DNA from: CAG-826 sp964504595
GTDB taxonomy: Bacteria; Bacillota_I; Bacilli_A; RFN20; CAG-826
Reading direction: 5' to 3'
Length of the DNA: 64,000 nucleotides
Assembly: GCA_964504595.1 (NCBI GenBank)
Contig: CAZDEE010000005.1
Span: 10,862-74,861 of the forward strand
Part shown: piece after piece, positions 63,984 through 64,000 of the stretch
Numbering within the stretch: the stretch's first letter is position 1
Layout of the letters: every line of letters starts with the position of its first letter
Notes under the pieces: model-generated
What the model saw: the letters and a program-made list of their open reading frames with translations, nothing else
Told to the model about the DNA's origin: nothing
Databases searched by the model: none
Translations under genes and position numbers: made by a program

Positions 63984-64000
63984 AAAAATAAAATAATTAA

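Overview
The window is about 30% G+C, uses the standard stop codons (TAA, TAG and some TGA) and has strong AGGAGG-type ribosome binding sites. Gene content is Firmicute-like: CsoR, DtxR, DegV/FakA, FNT, HAAS-DUF4097 and NAPRTase. The many large lipoproteins, a BspA-type leucine-rich surface protein, a starch-binding-like surface protein and a secreted serpin suggest an uncultured, host- or gut-associated low-GC member of the Bacilli (Erysipelotrichia/RFN20/RF39-like). That placement is an inference from gene content, not from a marker tree.

Layout. 1-5910 is an accessory locus: the first codons of an IS200/REP-associated-type transposase at the edge, then a WYL-domain regulator diverging, across a perfect 19-bp palindrome, from an FtsH-like AAA protein whose zinc-protease site is destroyed and a 1018-aa SF1 helicase with a C-terminal PD-(D/E)XK-like nuclease. 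This is the best candidate for an undescribed, probably defensive, system. 6019-16588 is mostly membrane and housekeeping: a CmpB-metallophosphoesterase fusion, an FNT channel, tRNA-Ala, a PlsC-like acyltransferase, an SDR, an O-antigen-ligase-like protein, a tandem YwaF pair, two small proteins, a RluA pseudouridine synthase and a small lipoprotein. 16604-20673 holds tRNA-Leu, a TetR regulator and a large InlB-repeat/LRR/F5-8C lipoprotein. 20878-22157 is a graveyard of mobile and restriction DNA: a serine recombinase with three lesions and the C-terminal stub of a restriction-modification methylase.

22349-29478 carries an ArsR-nitroreductase pair and lipid/NAD genes: DegV (FakB-like), NAPRTase, an XRE regulator, a FakA-like kinase lacking its middle domain, and a non-canonical acyltransferase. 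29582-34383 is a copper operon (csoR-copA-copZ-MBL hydrolase) disrupted by a yhcG-type nuclease gene that sits between two nearly identical 220-bp copies of copZ; the first copy is translationally fused to copA. 34417-43157 has a YbjN-like protein, an orphan N-terminal piece of an acyl-adenylating enzyme, a HAAS/DUF4097 envelope-stress-type pair, a yybP-ykoY manganese riboswitch controlling a P2-type cation ATPase, a ZIP transporter and enolase.

43357-50139 has a secreted starch-binding-like protein, a serpin, L-serine dehydratase, two tRNA-Arg genes, an SDR and a DtxR-family regulator. The regulator precedes a feoA-feoA-feoB-Cys-rich-protein iron-uptake operon (50225-53208) with a palindromic operator at the start site. 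The right end (53316-63983) has hemolysin III and GtrA-like membrane proteins followed by four consecutive large lipoproteins. The first contains a TlpA/thioredoxin domain, and the first two share an apparently undescribed module of about 100 residues.

Metal homeostasis is a recurrent theme (copper, manganese, iron, ZIP), as is building and decorating the cell surface. No CRISPR array, rRNA gene or intact insertion sequence was seen.
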